From positions 1 to 36,112 of the forward strand of contig CALLUQ010000159.1 in assembly GCA_938010565.1 (NCBI GenBank): DNA of 36,112 bases. The letters are read 5' to 3'. Made by a program: the position numbers and the translations under genes. The DNA comes from an uncultured Flavobacteriales bacterium. GTDB taxonomy: Bacteria; Bacteroidota; Bacteroidia; Flavobacteriales_D; CALLUQ01. Positions within the stretch are counted from its first letter, which is position 1. Each line of letters starts with the position of its first letter. The notes under the pieces were generated by a model, which saw nothing but the letters and a program-made list of their open reading frames with translations, was not told where the DNA came from and ran no database searches. Of the stretch, positions 35,144 to 36,112 are shown in pieces.

Positions 35144-35175
35144 CAAATTTAGGAAAACCGTTACAATAAAAACAA
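35144..35175 (-). promoter_or_regulatory. promoter of the lytic transglycosylase gene
   Basis: Minus strand: TTG (complement of 35173-35175), 21 bases, then TAAATTTG (complement of 35144-35151), an exact TAnnTTTG box about 42 bases before the ATG at 35101. Spacing and position match the Bacteroidota consensus. Confidence 0.5.
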
Positions 35176-35279
35176 GGTGCAGTTTGCCGTACGCTTACGC
35201 TATAACCAAAGCCTTTGCTTGTGGTTGGGTCATTGGTTTAAGGATTATTCGGAATATGCGCGCCCGTATTGGGTATAAA

Positions 35280-35312
35280 AAAAGCAGGTACTTTTTTAAG
35301 GTACCTGCTTTT
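35280..35312 (-). terminator. intrinsic terminator of the T9SS cargo gene
   Basis: AAAAGCAGGTAC (35280-35291) and GTACCTGCTTTT (35301-35312) form a perfect 12-pair stem with a 9-base loop. On the minus strand it is followed by a run of seven T. It begins 22 bases after the stop of the right-edge gene. Confidence 0.85.
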
Positions 35313-35334
35313 GGTAAAGCGATAAAAAAATAGT

Positions 35335-36112
35335 TTACCTGATAATTAGTTTTTTAGTGGATGTTGCATCATCGCTTACAAGGCGGATGATATAAGTACC
35401 TTTTGCCACATCCGAAAGATCTAGTGTAAAGGAAGTTTCCTGATGGTGGTGTACAAATGAACGAGTCATTACCGCACGGCTTTGAAGGTCAAAGATAAGC
35501 ATGCTTACATCCTTACCCGTTGGTTCGCCATCTACGTTAACCTGTAACATTCCCGAAGTGGGGTTCGGAAACAAACGCATGGCCATGGAAGCTTTGTTTT
35601 CGAAGATGCCATCGACAATACATGAGTCAACCGTTACAACGATATCGTCTGTGCCTGAACAACCCCCTAAACCTGTTACTTCCAAAGTGATAGTGGTGGA
35701 ACCTTCCCCCAAATCGCCACCTATAACGGTGATGGTTTGAGTCGTATCGGAAGTAGACCAGCTATAACTATGATAAGGGCCAGCATCCAAAACAAGTGTG
35801 TCGTCTATACAGATGGTGATATCCGGGCCAAGAAGATCGGGTGCTGCCGGAAACGGAACCACTGTAAAATAATCGGTGGTAGAGAACCCTAATGTATCGG
35901 TAGCCGTAACAGCGTACGAACCTGTTGTGGTAATAGTATCCCACATTCCTGTGGCCCCCGAACTCCAGGAGATGGAATACACGGAAGTATCTGCCATCAC
36001 AGGAAGGGGTATAAAGCCGGAATCAGATCCGCAAATGTAAAGCGTATCCGGCATTGGGTCAAAGGAAGGGGGAGCAGCGATGATGATGTCATCAAAAGCA
36101 AACCCTTCATCA
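35335..36112 (-). CDS. T9SS cargo protein, C-terminal part (5' end beyond the window)
   Basis: The frame is open to the right edge, so at least 259 residues are seen and the start lies outside. A Met at 36054 is internal, because the upstream codons read EGFAFDDIIIAAPP, a phrase typical of the end of MAM/concanavalin-like domains in Bacteroidota surface proteins. Two Ig/PKD-like beta domains follow (LYICGSDSGFIPLP ... ATDTLGFSTTDYFTV; DITICIDDTLVLDAGPYHSY ... GGCSGTDDIVVTVDSC). The C-terminal ~75 residues are a T9SS type A sorting domain (MRLFPNPTSGMLQVNV ... GTYIIRLVSDDATSTKKLII). The protein is secreted or surface-bound. Its catalytic or main part cannot be seen. Confidence 0.85.
   Translation of the reverse strand, partial: DEGFAFDDIIIAAPPSFDPMPDTLYICGSDSGFIPLPVMADTSVYSISWSSGATGMWDTITTTGSYAVTATDTLGFSTTDYFTVVPFPAAPDLLGPDITICIDDTLVLDAGPYHSYSWSTSDTTQTITVIGGDLGEGSTTITLEVTGLGGCSGTDDIVVTVDSCIVDGIFENKASMAMRLFPNPTSGMLQVNVDGEPTGKDVSMLIFDLQSRAVMTRSFVHHHQETSFTLDLSDVAKGTYIIRLVSDDATSTKKLIIR

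Noticed and set aside
1-36112. CRISPR array, tRNA or rRNA genes
   Set aside because: No regularly spaced repeats, no T-loop plus acceptor-stem arrangement and no rRNA-like stretches were seen on reading both strands.

Overview
The window looks like part of a Bacteroidota chromosome, most likely from the Flavobacteriales side. The evidence is threefold: three proteins end in type IX secretion (T9SS) type A sorting domains; murF and alr are fused in one gene; and several genes carry TAnnTTTG-type -7 promoter elements instead of sigma70 boxes. The DnaG primase has lost all four zinc ligands, which I remember as typical of flavobacterial primases. No tRNA, rRNA, CRISPR array or intact transposase was seen.

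Layout. 1-603 is gene-free and holds inverted repeats and the edge of a dispersed repeat. 604-2777 (minus) is a two-gene unit: a conserved Bacteroidota hypothetical protein and a secreted M28 zinc peptidase. 3141-5618 is MurF-Alr, followed by a secreted CotH-kinase/lamin-tail protein (5848-8190). Then come stress genes (tandem Usp, Hsp20), two tiny minus-strand proteins, and a divergent XRE regulator around a palindrome (8345-11113). After a second copy of the dispersed repeat (11326-11443) lies a two-gene unit for exported proteins: a lysyl-oxidase-family protein with its copper and LTQ residues, and a beta-propeller. 15177-20076 holds a TPR protein, recJ and dnaG; the last two are convergent and overlap by 4 bp. 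20539-22686 is a secreted M48 peptidase.

22690-27190 is the accessory island and the most interesting part. It has AT-rich, overlapping, envelope-directed small genes, including a frameshifted lipoprotein and a two-helix membrane protein. A GC-rich spacer with three hairpins follows. Next is an orphan Rhs-core tip fused to a JAB/JAMM-like C-terminal domain (HxH...SxxD), then a signal-peptide protein in the immunity position. No full-length Rhs protein is present, so this looks like a silent reservoir of polymorphic-toxin tips and immunity genes.

27191-36112 returns to ordinary genes: rnpA, an S41 C-terminal processing protease and an O-antigen-ligase-like membrane protein in one direction; a small zinc-ribbon membrane protein; long-form signal peptidase I; a TPR-bearing lytic transglycosylase; and, cut by the right edge, the C-terminal part of a T9SS cargo followed by a strong intrinsic terminator. 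Overall this is an envelope, cell-wall and secretion neighbourhood interrupted by one toxin-immunity island.
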